A DNA stretch of 64,000 nt from Trichodesmium sp050015995 (lineage in GTDB: Bacteria; Cyanobacteriota; Cyanobacteriia; Cyanobacteriales; Microcoleaceae): NCBI RefSeq assembly GCF_050015995.1, contig NZ_JBNHEP010000127.1, positions 36,677 to 100,676 of the forward strand, written 5' to 3'. The position numbers and the translations under genes are program-made. Shown here one piece after another: positions 17,694-27,370 of the stretch (position 1 is its first letter; every line of letters starts with the position of its first letter). Below the pieces are notes generated by a model, which worked only from the letters and a program-made list of their open reading frames with translations, was not told the DNA's origin and made no database searches.

Positions 17694-18464
17694 ATGGAAT
17701 GGCAAGAAAATTCTGGTAATTGGGTATTAATACCTTCTCAGCCCAAAGCAGTCATACATTTTTTGGGTGGAGCATTTGTCGCAACTGCACCCCATGTCAC
17801 TTATCGCTGGTTATTGGAGATTCTAGCCAATCAAGGCTATGCAGTAATAGCTACTCCTTTTGTCAATACTTTAGATCATTTAGCAATGGCTAAAAATGTT
17901 CTCAGCAGTTTTGAGAATTGTCTTAATCATTTATATGCTAGTAGAATACTCAGGAAAAAATCTTTACCTATATATGGAATTGGGCATAGTATGGGATGTA
18001 AGTTACATTTACTTATAGGTAGTTTATTTTCCATAAAAAGGGCTGGCAATATTCTCATATCTTTCAATAATTTTGCAGCTCGTGATGCCATCCCCCTGGT
18101 CGAACAAATATCTTCTGTAGTGAAAGTAGAGTTTACTCCCTCCCCAAAAATCACAAACAGCTTAATTCAAAAACGTTATCGAATTCGGCGCAATTTATTG
18201 ATTAAATTTAATGATGATAATATAGATCAAACTCTTCGTTTGAGCGATATATTACGACTACGTTTTCCCAGTATGGTCACAGTTCATAGATTAAAAGGAA
18301 ACCACTTGACACCTTTGGGTCAAGACTTAAGTTGGTCTGTAGGACAAGTATATACCCCTGTAGATGCCATTGGTCAATGGCTGAAACAAGAAGTTTATCG
18401 GGACTTAAATCAACTTAAACGTGAAATCCTACTTTGGCTGAATCCCCTAGCACCAATATCATAG
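17694..18464 (+). CDS. DUF1350 family protein (alpha/beta hydrolase-like)
   Basis: The 256-residue protein matches DUF1350, a family shared by cyanobacteria and plant chloroplasts. Typical segments are WVLIPSQPKAVIHFLGGAFV, APHVTYRWLLEILANQGYAV and YGIGHSMGCKLHLLIGS. GHSMG is a nucleophile-elbow motif, so a serine-hydrolase fold is likely. The substrate is unknown. The late segment HRLKGNHLTPLGQDLSW holds a candidate catalytic histidine. The ATG at 17694 is used; ATG at 17699 is out of frame. Its end lies 23 bases from the convergent end of the first RsbW-like gene. Confidence 0.85.
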   Translation: MEWQENSGNWVLIPSQPKAVIHFLGGAFVATAPHVTYRWLLEILANQGYAVIATPFVNTLDHLAMAKNVLSSFENCLNHLYASRILRKKSLPIYGIGHSMGCKLHLLIGSLFSIKRAGNILISFNNFAARDAIPLVEQISSVVKVEFTPSPKITNSLIQKRYRIRRNLLIKFNDDNIDQTLRLSDILRLRFPSMVTVHRLKGNHLTPLGQDLSWSVGQVYTPVDAIGQWLKQEVYRDLNQLKREILLWLNPLAPIS

Positions 18465-18487
18465 CTTCATCCTGATAAATTCCAGAT

Positions 18488-18979
18488 TTAGGAGTCATCA
18501 TCATAAGAATCATTATCTTCTGGCGAATCTGGCCAATATTGTTTGACAATTAACAAACAGTTACGATTATCAGATGTACGGGTATAACTAATATCGTCTG
18601 CTATGGCATACATTAATTTTATACCCCTTCCACCACCAGCAAAGATATCTGTTTGAGTGGGTTGCTGTTTTAGCCATTCAAGTAAGTCAAAAGGCTGACC
18701 ATAATCCCAAATTTTAATTTTCAGATAATTAGTATATATTGTAACTTCAATGTCTATAAGTGTTTCTCTAGGCAAATATTTATGGGCATGACGAGTTGCA
18801 TTAGTAAAACCTTCGGCTAAAGCTAGCTCACACTGTAACCAAACTTTTTTTGGAATTGGTGCTTGGTGCAACTGCTCAAACCATGATAAAACTTTATCGT
18901 TTTCTCCCAGGTCTGAACAAACTTGTAAATCTGCTTGATGAAACTTTGGTAATTTATCAGAATCTTTGACTTTAGTCAC
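18488..18979 (-). CDS. RsbW-like anti-sigma factor / serine kinase (ATP-binding), copy A
   Basis: The 163-residue protein has a GHKL-type ATPase fold. LAEGFTNATRHAHKYLP carries the N-box, IKIWDYGQPFDLLEWL the G1 box, and GGGRGIKLMYAIADDISY the G2 region. Such RsbW/SpoIIAB-like proteins bind a partner or phosphorylate a STAS antagonist on serine. It appears to start with GTG at 18979. A close paralogue of equal length lies directly upstream at 19108-19599. The candidate phosphatase (20032-21168) and STAS partner (22125-22478) lie nearby, which supports a partner-switching role. Confidence 0.85.
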   Translation of the reverse strand: MTKVKDSDKLPKFHQADLQVCSDLGENDKVLSWFEQLHQAPIPKKVWLQCELALAEGFTNATRHAHKYLPRETLIDIEVTIYTNYLKIKIWDYGQPFDLLEWLKQQPTQTDIFAGGGRGIKLMYAIADDISYTRTSDNRNCLLIVKQYWPDSPEDNDSYDDDS

Positions 18980-19107
18980 ACTTCGCTTCTTAAGTAATTA
19001 CATAATATTTCACATAATATGATTGTAGAGTATCTGTAGATTACAAGTATAAAAATTTCAAGAGCCAAACCTTGAGATGTAATATTATAGCTTCACACTG
19101 AGAAAAT

Positions 19108-19599
19108 TCAAATTATATCAGAATCAGAATTTCCATTTTGAACTTGAGGATATAACCAATAATTTTTGATAATTAACAAACAGTTACGATTATCAGATGT
19201 ACGAGTATAACTAATATGGTCTGCTATTGCATACATTAGTTTTATACCCCGTCCACCAGGAGCAAACATATCTGCATCTGGTTGTACTTTTAACCATTCT
19301 GTCAACTCAAAAGGCTGACCACAATCCCAAATTCTAATTTCCAGGTAGTCAGTATACATTGTAACTTCAATATCTATAGGTGTTTCTCTGGGCAAATATT
19401 TATGAGCATGGCGAGTTGCATTAGTAAAACCTTCAGCCAAAGCCAACTCACACTGTAACCAAACTGTTTTTGGAATTGGTGCTTGATGCAATTGCTCAAA
19501 CCATGACAAAACTTTGTCATTTTCTCCCAGGTCTGAATGAACTTGCAAATAAACTTTGCGAAACTTTGGTAATTTATCGGAACCTTTCACGTTAGTCAC
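19108..19599 (-). CDS. RsbW-like anti-sigma factor / serine kinase (ATP-binding), copy B
   Basis: This 163-residue protein is a tandem duplicate of copy A. The two share most residues, including the identical segments HQAPIPK and LAEGFTNATRHAHKYLPRET. Differences cluster at the N-terminus, in the G1 region (IRIWDCGQPFELTEWLKVQP here) and at the C-terminus. The start is GTG at 19599, with surroundings very like those of copy A. The 128-bp space between the copies is AT-rich. Both keep the ATP-binding asparagine motif and may therefore be active with different partners. Confidence 0.85.
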   Translation of the reverse strand: MTNVKGSDKLPKFRKVYLQVHSDLGENDKVLSWFEQLHQAPIPKTVWLQCELALAEGFTNATRHAHKYLPRETPIDIEVTMYTDYLEIRIWDCGQPFELTEWLKVQPDADMFAPGGRGIKLMYAIADHISYTRTSDNRNCLLIIKNYWLYPQVQNGNSDSDII

Positions 19600-20031
19600 A
19601 CTTTGCTTATTAAGTAATTGGATAATATTTCAGGTATATTTTAAGTTATATTATGGAGTATCCGTATAAAATCCATGTAAATAATTAAAATTACCTAAAA
19701 GCTTGGTTTCTATAGAACAGGTAATAATAGGTATCTAAATGCAGACTATGATGGGGCAATATCATCAGCAAAGTAAGCAGCAAAGCTAGGTTAATACTCA
19801 AGCCGACTGCGTATGGGCATTTTGACTTGTCCCCAGATAATATTCCTTTGGTCAGTTCATAAGAGCTGTCCTAAGGTTTATTTATCCCTTTGTGTAGTAG
19901 GAGTTTGGTCCCCAAAACCCTACAATAATTAATCCCCGTGACTTTAGTCTGGGGAGTAGTCAAAAACTCCTAATGGTCTACTCACTTTTATGTCGGCTTT
20001 GGCCCAAACGGTGAATTGTTTAACTAAGTCC
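19600..20031. other. Divergent promoter region of RsbW-like and RsbU-like genes
   Basis: No gene is seen. TAGTAGGAGTTTGGTCCCCA, then AAACCCTAC (about 19893-19922), is related to the dispersed GTAGGGGTTTGG hairpin. The promoters of both divergent genes must lie here. The region encodes a possible short N-terminal extension of the RsbU-like gene from ATG 19990. Confidence 0.45.
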
Positions 20032-21168
20032 ATGATATATAAAGTTTTGGTTATTGATGATGATACTGCCATTCAGGAATTGCTCAAAAGAGTTCTGCGG
20101 AATCAGGGTTATGAGGTAACAGTATCAAGTAATGGTGAAGAAGGTTTTCAAAAGGCAAAACTCCTGCAACCTGCTTTGATTATCTGTGACTGGATCATGC
20201 CACGACTCACTGGAATAGAAGTATGTCGTAGGGTTAAAGCTAGTTCTGATTTGTCCACAACTTTCTTCATTTTACTAACTTCTTTAGGAACGGTTGAAGA
20301 TCGAGTCCAAGGTCTTGATGCTGGTGCTGATGACTTTATTTCTAAACCCATAGAAATGAATGAACTGGAGGCTAGGGTCAGAGCTGGACTGCGACTACAT
20401 CAGCTTTCTCAAGATTTGCAGACTCAAAAGCAACTACTAGAAGCAGAATTAGCTGAAGCTGCTGACTATGTGCGTTCTCTCCTACCAGAGTCTTTAACAA
20501 AACCAGTAACAGTTGAATCCCAGTTTATTCCTTCTCGCAAGTTAGGGGGAGACTGCTTTGATTATTATTGGTTAGATGAAAATTACTTAGCTGTATATTT
20601 ATTGGATGTCGCAGGTCATGGTTTACGAGCTGCACTTCCTTCTGTTTCGGTTTTGAATTTGTTGAGGTCAAAGGCCATACCTAACATCAATTACCATCAA
20701 CCTAGTGATGTACTTAAGGCCCTCAATAATACTTACCAAATGACGTATCAAAATGACAAATATTTTACAATTTGGTATGGCGTGTATAATCGCTCTCAAG
20801 GTCAACTGGTTTATTCAAGTGCTGGTCATCCCCCAGCTATTTTAATTTCGGGTGATGGTCAGCTCGCTCAGGCCAATAAATTGAAAACTCCTGGAATGCC
20901 CATTGGTATGTTTCCAGAGGCTACTTATACAGATGATTTTTGTGTGGTTGAAAAGTCTAACTCTCTTTATATATTTAGTGATGGTGTTTATGAAATACCT
21001 CAACCTGGAGGTGATATTTGGGGTATAGATAACTTTATTAATCTAATTTTAGAATACAATCAACATGGTTTTTGTCATCTAGATAAGATATTGGACTATG
21101 TGAGAGAGTTGAATGGTAGTAATGTCTTTAGTGATGATTTTTCTTTACTAAAAGTTGTTTTTGGTTAG
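20032..21168 (+). CDS. Response regulator with PP2C/SpoIIE phosphatase domain (RsbU-like)
   Basis: From the ATG at 20032 the product has 378 residues. An N-terminal receiver domain (about 1-120) has YKVLVIDDDTAI, the phospho-acceptor aspartate in LIICDWIMPRLTG and the conserved lysine in DDFISKPIEMNE. A short coiled linker follows. A SpoIIE-type PP2C phosphatase domain (about 165-378) shows SRKLGGDCFDYYWLDE, VYLLDVAGHGLRAALPSVSV, SAGHPPAILIS and the final FSDDFSLLKVVF. Such proteins dephosphorylate a STAS antagonist once a sensor kinase phosphorylates the receiver. The STAS gene at 22125-22478 is a likely substrate. A longer start at 19990 would add 14 residues before the normal receiver start. 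Confidence 0.92.
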   Translation: MIYKVLVIDDDTAIQELLKRVLRNQGYEVTVSSNGEEGFQKAKLLQPALIICDWIMPRLTGIEVCRRVKASSDLSTTFFILLTSLGTVEDRVQGLDAGADDFISKPIEMNELEARVRAGLRLHQLSQDLQTQKQLLEAELAEAADYVRSLLPESLTKPVTVESQFIPSRKLGGDCFDYYWLDENYLAVYLLDVAGHGLRAALPSVSVLNLLRSKAIPNINYHQPSDVLKALNNTYQMTYQNDKYFTIWYGVYNRSQGQLVYSSAGHPPAILISGDGQLAQANKLKTPGMPIGMFPEATYTDDFCVVEKSNSLYIFSDGVYEIPQPGGDIWGIDNFINLILEYNQHGFCHLDKILDYVRELNGSNVFSDDFSLLKVVFG

Positions 21169-22124
21169 GCTGTTTATGTCTCCTCAAGTTATTGCAGGAT
21201 TGAGATTAAATAAAATATACAATTAAAAAAGCAACGTTTAAATAGATTAAGCATCACTCTGTCGAAATTCTATAAGTAATCAAACTATCATTCCTAAGTT
21301 TAATGCTTGTTTCCAGAATTATTGTTGATCGGGATATATCTGGTAGCTGATTCAGACTAAATCAACTACTACTAAGTCTTGATTTTTGGTTCTATTCTAC
21401 AAAAAAAATCATTTTCAGAACAATTTTAGTTAAATAATATGATAGTTATTTCCCTATGATTCTCATTTCTATTCTATTTTAAGAGCTATGGGTAATTTTT
21501 ATTTTCCTCTAGCTAATATCATTTCTCTTTAAATACTTACAAATAAAGATTTTAGAAAACAGGGAATAAGGAACAAAGGCAAATTTAGGATATTTTCTCT
21601 CTCAATAGAAATACATTTTTTTATGGCTAATTAATGAAACTTGAGAGCATGGTAATTTGGAGTTAGTATCTTCATCCTAACTAATTCCGAAATTTGATTT
21701 ATACTATATCCGAAGTTAAATGCTAAACACTTTAATCTGATTAGGCTAGGTTTAACTCTTGACTAGAATTGCCTCAAAATGATTACTTAACTTAGATGGC
21801 TTTAATCTTCATGGCACTTACAAATCAAACATAGAAATTATTCAAGCTAAAGTATCTTAGAATTCAGATAAGTAGAAGCTTCGTTAGAACGTTTTGATTT
21901 GATTTTTTTTCCAGACATCAATTTAGATATAGATAGTTAATCTCATCTCAAATCAAAAATTTCTTCCTACTCAATTTTTTTTTAGATGTACGCTTTTTCA
22001 TGGATGCACCCCTTTTTACCCATAAATATTTCACATTTTGTTTTAATTATTAAGGGATTTATAGAGGAAGATTGAATCTACTAACTACATACTTTCTAAA
22101 ATCTAAGATACTTATTTACAACTT
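21169..22124. other. Long intergenic region between convergent genes
   Basis: No gene, strong hairpin or repeat is seen in about 950 AT-rich bases between the RsbU-like gene and the convergent STAS gene. It may hold terminators too weak to recognise by eye. Confidence 0.4.
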
Positions 22125-22478
22125 TTATGATTGGCTTTGAGGCTGAAGATTGGTATTAGATTCAATAAGATTTTTTTCAAACTCTTCTCGGCTAGGAAAT
22201 ATTTCAAAAACTCTGTCCATACTTGTTAGTTCAAACAGAATTCTAATTTGCTCATTAATAGAACATACAACTAACTGAGAGCCAGCAGCACGAACAGTTT
22301 TAAGTGCTAAAACTAAAGCACCTAAACCAGAGCTGTCCATAAAAGTTACTTCTTTAAAATCTATCAATACAATATCAGCTCCAGCATCAACTTGTTCACT
22401 AATTTCTTGGCGAAATGAAGTAGCTTTAGTACCGTCTAAAATACCAGAGGGTTGAATATATTTAACAACAGTGGTCAT
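22125..22478 (-). CDS. STAS domain anti-sigma factor antagonist (RsbV/SpoIIAA-like)
   Basis: The 117-residue protein is a single STAS domain. The segment DIVLIDFKEVTFMDSSGLGA contains the phosphorylatable serine in DSSGLG, followed by LVLALKTVRAAGSQLVVCSI. In partner switching, the unphosphorylated form binds the RsbW-like kinase and frees its target. The last 20 residues are polar and Gln/Ser-rich. ATG at 22478 is the start. Together with the two RsbW-like genes and the RsbU-like gene it forms an apparent module, although a 950-bp space separates them. Confidence 0.92.
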   Translation of the reverse strand: MTTVVKYIQPSGILDGTKATSFRQEISEQVDAGADIVLIDFKEVTFMDSSGLGALVLALKTVRAAGSQLVVCSINEQIRILFELTSMDRVFEIFPSREEFEKNLIESNTNLQPQSQS

Positions 22479-22631
22479 ATTTTCTAGCAGCTATAATTCT
22501 CAGCATTAGGAAACCTAGGCTAGTATAGCTTATTACTGAGATTAAGTCCAAGTATATCCAAATCAATTCTTAAGTTTAAAGAACAGATAAGTCAAAAGCA
22601 ACTATTACATTAAGCTTCTCTGCTCTTTGAT

Positions 22632-23273
22632 TTAAATTTTGGGACTAACTTTGGCACGGAATAGCAGTTTATCCCCTTGCTTATAGCCAGTATAACGAAC
22701 TTTTACCATTTCTCCTTTCTGTACAGACCCCTCCATCAATTGATGCAACTGGGGGTCAAAAGGAACTTCTGCTCCAACATTAGCGATAGATTCGACATTC
22801 CACCGTTCCATCAGTTTTTCTACTGGACGTAACAAAGGCAATATTTTTACTGCCCCTAGACTAGGGTTTTGTTTTGCTTTCTCTACAACAGTAGGCCATT
22901 GCTGTAGCCAAGATTCTAAAATTTGTAAACTAGAATGCTGAAACTCTTGCATTAACAATTTTTTTTGTTGCTCTAATTCTTTCTGGAGATTGTTATATTT
23001 TTGTTCTACTGCTGAGGTGGAATTTTCTGGAGATTTTTTGATAAGTTCAGGTGCAAAATTAGTTAATAGTTCTGTTAAAGTTATTCCTAATGCTTGACTA
23101 ATTTTGAGTAAAACATCTAGTCGCATTTTTGATGCTAGGCCACGTTGCAAGCGCATAAGCTGTAGTTCAGAAATTCTAGCTTTTTGACTTAATTGTCTAT
23201 AGCTGGAAATATTTGCGTTTTGCATTAGGTTTTGTAACTGGGGGGTATAGTTTCTTGTAAAAGAGTGATTCAT
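22632..23273 (-). CDS. HTH protein with C-terminal GrpE-like domain
   Basis: The 213-residue protein joins two known parts. Residues 12-66 form an XRE-type helix-turn-helix (ISSYRQLSQKARISELQLMR, GLASKMRLDVLLKISQALGI). A coiled coil rich in Q/E/K (about 83-125) follows. The rest resembles GrpE: VEKLMERWNVESIANVGAEV, PFDPQLHQLMEG and VKVRYTGYKQGDKLLFRAKV. GrpE is the nucleotide-exchange factor of DnaK. Here the domain may instead serve dimerisation or link a DNA-binding protein to the chaperone. No dnaK or grpE gene is nearby. The role is unknown. Confidence 0.75.
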   Translation of the reverse strand: MNHSFTRNYTPQLQNLMQNANISSYRQLSQKARISELQLMRLQRGLASKMRLDVLLKISQALGITLTELLTNFAPELIKKSPENSTSAVEQKYNNLQKELEQQKKLLMQEFQHSSLQILESWLQQWPTVVEKAKQNPSLGAVKILPLLRPVEKLMERWNVESIANVGAEVPFDPQLHQLMEGSVQKGEMVKVRYTGYKQGDKLLFRAKVSPKI

Positions 23274-23489
23274 TTCGCCAGATACTAAAGGAAAAGAGCA
23301 AACTTTTTTTTTCTAGTATAGAATATATCATAATTGCTAACTATTGGTAGTATAAAGTTATTAAAAAATTCCATTTTGAATTTACTCAATATAATTTGAG
23401 ATTTTTTTTCGATTTATATTTGCCTCATGTTAGTTTGACTTTTCCCGGCTTAATTTCCTGACATGGTATTTGTTTTAAGTAATTAGTTC

Positions 23490-23744
23490 AATAATTAATA
23501 ATTATGGTTTAAAGCCTCTCATGAGCAAGGAGAAAAAGCGGTCGGAAAGCGGAGCAGTCCGTTAGGATGAGATGGCGAAGTCTCCCGCTCTTTCAGAGCC
23601 GCTGCGCTTTTCATGTCGGCTCTTAGCCGAAACGCCATATCCAATCGACCAAGAGAAAAGAAATAATATTTCCGATAATTCAATTCCGTAACGGTTTTAA
23701 CCAGAGGTAATTATCAATTATCAATTATCCATTATCCATTAATG
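23490..23744. mobile_element. MITE-like element, family with GGTTTAAAGCCTC end
   Basis: This 255-bp unit begins TAATTATGGTTTAAAGCCTC and ends with CAATTATCCATTATCCATTA. A nearly complete inverted copy lies at 30329-30605. Shared internal parts are GGAGAAAAAGCGGTCGGAAA, GAGCCGCTGCGCTTTTCATG and ATTTCCGATAATTCAATTCC. More divergent relatives lie at 44358-44480, 52022-52232, 41880-42065, 61578-61713 and 63444-63580. There is no coding capacity. Confidence 0.75.
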
Positions 23745-24837
23745 AACTCTTCTTATAAAGAAGAGGATTGGCTAAAAGGATTTTTTTATTCTCACAGTTT
23801 TTTCCATTCCCCTACTCCCCTACTCCCTATACCATTAGTATCTACCACTACCAAAAATATTAGTAAAAGCAAATAGTTTACCAGACTCTATCTATAGCAA
23901 TCCTATTTTATTCCTGTCAAAAATCTTACTGCTTTTTAGGGAACAGAAAACACTTAACTCTTAACTGGTAATAGTTTCAGTTTTTTTATTTACTTTTTGA
24001 TTACCCGCAACCTATGCGCGGATTGCTATATTTGTCCTTAATTTTTATTGCGGACTGCTAATCTAGCATAGGGAAGACCCAATATAGAAATAGTTTTTCG
24101 GTTACTTTAACCCCATTAATTTACTACTTTATATTCAAAATTTGGTAGTGGTATACAAGTAGTGATATATTAAAAAAAGTCAAGTAGTCAAGGAAATACT
24201 ATTTCTTTGAAACTAAGAATTTAAGATAATTTCTGTTCCCAGTTAAGTGTTAAGTGTTCCCTACCTCTACCCTAAATCACTACATCTACAGGACTACCCA
24301 AAATTTTTATTGATTTTGATAGTATGAATACTCCTAAATAGCACTGCTTATTAACTTTTAATAACTCTTGCTCATCTTGAGACATTTTGATTTCCATTTC
24401 ATTCACAAAGCCCTATTATATCTGTTTTTTGAATTCATTATCCGAATAATTTTGCTGATGTTTTCAAATGCTTTAGTAATACTATTAAATAGGTAGATAA
24501 AATTAAACACAAAATCACTCAAAAAAGTAAATTAATCCAAATAATTGTGATATTAACTACCCATGGTAACTCTATCTGTAAATTAACATTCTATTGTCTA
24601 CCCTACGTTATATTCAAAATTAACTTTATTTATCGCCAGGTAGTTACATAATCTTTTTCATTAATAATTCGATCGAAAATAGCTGCTGGATAATCCCACT
24701 ATAATCGCAATATAAGACTGTTGAAAGGAAAATATCTAGGAAAATGAAAAACTATAATGATTAAAATATTAGGTTTTTCAATATAGTCATTTTTATGTAC
24801 AATAATCATAAAATAAATACTACAGAGGTGAAGAAAA
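23745..24837. other. Long intergenic region upstream of the SpoIID-like gene
   Basis: About 1.1 kb without a recognisable gene. It contains CCCCTACTCCCCTACTCCC-type low complexity near 23810 and AT-rich sequence. The ribosome-binding site of the SpoIID-like gene (AGAGGTGAAG) lies at its right edge. Confidence 0.45.
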
Positions 24838-26460
24838 TTGCCCAATAAAATATCTAAACAGTATTTCCCTTACAAATTAATACCAAATACAATCTTTATA
24901 ACAGGCTTGCTACTAGGATTAAATATAATCCCAGTCAACGCTTTAGAAGAATATAATAGATTACTTAAAATAGGAATTATACAAAGATTTGGTACTAAAC
25001 CAACAGATAAAATTATTATTAAAGCTACTCCTGGAGATAAATTAACTTTACGCTTTAAAACTCCAGGAGGAGAAGAAACTCTTACTACTGAAAAAGTAGA
25101 AGTAAAAATTAAAATGAAACCCCTAGAAAAACCTCTCTTAAAAGAGCGGTTAATTCTCAGTAGTCACCGCAGTTATGAAAATGCAGAAGAAGATGCCCAG
25201 TTCTGGAAAAATAAAGGAATAGAAGTAGAAGTAACTCAACCAGGAAGATGGAAAGTTTGGGCAAAAAGAGAAGTCTATAAAACTCCTTTATTACGACGCT
25301 GGCTATTAGAAAGTATACAAGCTCATAGTAATACAAATGTCTATCTCGAGCTGGAAGCTTTAAAACAACAACCCACAGCTTACTGGAATATGAATGGTTA
25401 TACTTATCATCGCCATGAACTACATATTACTGCCGGGAAAAATGAAATTATCATCAATAATCAATTTAATCAAGACACAGCAATACCAGAAGAACGACGT
25501 TATGCTGGCTCATTAAAACTCAAACCTAATGCTTATGGTACTTATACATTGGTGAACAATGTACCAATAGAAACTTATATTCGGGGAGTAGTACCCCATG
25601 AATTAGGAGCTTGGCCACCAAAAGCATCCCTAGAAGCTCAGGCAATTTTAGCTAGAACTTATGCACTCAAAAATTTACGTCGGTTTGCAGCAGATAATTA
25701 TGAGTTGTGTGCTGATACTCACTGCCAAGTTTATAAAGGATTAGATGTCTACCCAGAAACAGATGCAGCAGTAGCAGTAACTAGGGGAAAAGTTATGACT
25801 TATGAAGATGAGTTGATAGATGCAGTTTATTTTGCTGTTAGTGGGGGTGTTACGGCAGATTTTAATGATTTGTGGAATGGTGATGAACGTCCTTATTTAC
25901 AACCTGTTGTTGATGCAGCTAATAATATTTGGGATTTATCTACAAATAGTTTAGCTTCTGAAGAAAACTTCCGTAAGTTTATGAGTCTTAAAAAAGGATT
26001 TAATGAAGAGGGTTGGATAGAATTTCGTTGGCGGGAAGTTGTTAGTTTACCAGGTATAGTTAGCTATTTAAAGAGTTATTTTCGACAGAAAAAAAGCCCT
26101 TTTGCTCAATTTGAAACAGTAAAAAAGGTAAAGGTAACGGAACGATCGCCTAGTGGTCGTGTATTGAAAATGAATGTCGAAACAGACCTAGGTACTATAC
26201 AACTGAATAAGGATGAAGTGCAAAATGCTTTTTGGGTGCCTTGGAGTACGCTATTTTATCTAGACCCTATATACAAACCAGATCAAAGTTTATGGGGTTA
26301 TGCTTTTGTTGGCGGTGGGTTTGGACATGGAGTTGGTTTTAGTCAGAAAGGTTCAATTAAGTTAGCTGAGTTAGGTTGGAGTAGCGATCGTATTCTCAGT
26401 TTTTATTTTCCGGGAACCGAACTCCAACCTCTCAGCGAGTTAGTTACCTTTGGACAATAA
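24838..26460 (+). CDS. SpoIID/LytB domain-containing secreted protein
   Basis: The 540-residue protein has a signal peptide (hydrophobic residues 17-33, ending VNA) and a C-terminal SpoIID domain. Typical features are GVVPHELGAWPPKASLEAQA, ILARTYALKNLRRFAADNYE, CQVYKGLDVYPETDAAV and YFAVSGGVTADFNDLW. The end has GGGFGHGVGFSQKGSIKLAE. SpoIID-type proteins are lytic transglycosylases that cleave peptidoglycan lacking stem peptides; an exported cell-wall role is inferred. The N-terminal 160 residues have no recognised domain. The start appears to be TTG at 24838, supported by AGAGGTGAAG just upstream and by the signal peptide that follows. Confidence 0.88.
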   Translation: MPNKISKQYFPYKLIPNTIFITGLLLGLNIIPVNALEEYNRLLKIGIIQRFGTKPTDKIIIKATPGDKLTLRFKTPGGEETLTTEKVEVKIKMKPLEKPLLKERLILSSHRSYENAEEDAQFWKNKGIEVEVTQPGRWKVWAKREVYKTPLLRRWLLESIQAHSNTNVYLELEALKQQPTAYWNMNGYTYHRHELHITAGKNEIIINNQFNQDTAIPEERRYAGSLKLKPNAYGTYTLVNNVPIETYIRGVVPHELGAWPPKASLEAQAILARTYALKNLRRFAADNYELCADTHCQVYKGLDVYPETDAAVAVTRGKVMTYEDELIDAVYFAVSGGVTADFNDLWNGDERPYLQPVVDAANNIWDLSTNSLASEENFRKFMSLKKGFNEEGWIEFRWREVVSLPGIVSYLKSYFRQKKSPFAQFETVKKVKVTERSPSGRVLKMNVETDLGTIQLNKDEVQNAFWVPWSTLFYLDPIYKPDQSLWGYAFVGGGFGHGVGFSQKGSIKLAELGWSSDRILSFYFPGTELQPLSELVTFGQ

Positions 26461-26705
26461 TAGTTATAGCGATCAAGGCGAAATAGGTTGGTTGTTTATA
26501 GTTAATTCCAATCAACTATAAACAATCAAAAAATTCTAAATTATCCTACATTCTAAGATAATTGATAACTAATTTTGGCGTTGGTGATTTTGGCTATGAT
26601 TATGTATTAATTTTACATTAATGCTAATTGCCTAACTATTAACATTGAGCATTTTATATTTGGCAAAATTTAGGTTTCATAGCTTGATTCACCAACGCCC
26701 TAATT

Positions 26706-27011
26706 TTATATATTATCTTCTTGGTGAGTCATAATAGTGCAGTCTTTTTTCGGATAAGCTACACAAGTTAGTACGCATCCTGCTGCAATTTGATCGTCAT
26801 CTAAGAATGACTGATCGCCTTGATCTAAACAATCATCTGCATTACCTTCTACCTTTCCTGCACAACTTGAGCAAGCACCAGCGCGACAGGAGTAGGGTAG
26901 GTCTAAACCTGCTTGTTCAGCAGCATCAAGAATATATGTATCATCCTCACAATCAATAGTTTGATTAATTCCTTCTGCTTCATTAATCAGAGTAACTTTA
27001 TATGTAGCCAT
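26706..27011 (-). CDS. Plant-type [2Fe-2S] ferredoxin with extra cysteines
   Basis: The 101-residue protein is a PetF-like ferredoxin with the ligand pattern YSCRAGACSSC and the fourth cysteine in VLTC. Between the third and fourth ligands it has 32 residues instead of the usual 29, because GNADDCLDQGD replaces the common SGTVDQSD. Two additional cysteines occur, one in that insertion and one in AAGCVLTC. The other two ferredoxins of the cluster lack both. Ferredoxins carry electrons from photosystem I to reductases. The changed loop may alter partner choice or allow a disulfide. The final residues MTHQEDNI are normal. Confidence 0.93.
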   Translation of the reverse strand: MATYKVTLINEAEGINQTIDCEDDTYILDAAEQAGLDLPYSCRAGACSSCAGKVEGNADDCLDQGDQSFLDDDQIAAGCVLTCVAYPKKDCTIMTHQEDNI

Positions 27012-27046
27012 GTAATTTTCCTCTCAAAATTGGTAGACAAATCTTG

Positions 27047-27080
27047 TTGACACTCCACTGGATAAATCCGGGTGGATTCT
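27047..27080 (-). mobile_element. IS200/IS605-type right-end hairpin remnant
   Basis: Read on the minus strand, GAATCCACCCGGATTTATCC, then AGTGGAGTGTCAA, has the shape of an IS200/IS605 right end: a GAATCC lead, a hairpin and terminal GTGTCAA. No tnpB frame remains beside it. Confidence 0.45.
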
Positions 27081-27181
27081 TCACAGGAGCTGTCAAACGG
27101 GCGCTATTGCCACGTTTTCCACATTGCTCGAAACGGCCACATTGCCAGTACCATACAATAGCACGCTACAGAAGCAGTCCA

Positions 27182-27370
27182 CTAGTGGGACTTACACAAA
27201 ATAGAAGTAGAAAATAGGCTAAAATATAGACAGGCAAAGGTTTTTACATCAAAAAGGCATAAATCCTTAATTACCAATAGTTCTAGGTATTTTTAGGGCA
27301 TTGACGTAATTCCCTGATCTAGAGTGACTTTCAGCTATTTCTTGGCCTAAAAATGTTTAAGTCCCACTAG
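27182..27370. mobile_element. MITE with CTAGTGGGACTTA ends
   Basis: CTAGTGGGACTTA on the left and TAAGTCCCACTAG on the right are perfect 13-bp inverted repeats enclosing about 163 bases. There is no gene inside. Left and right flanking sequence look like one older sequence split by the insertion. Confidence 0.75.
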
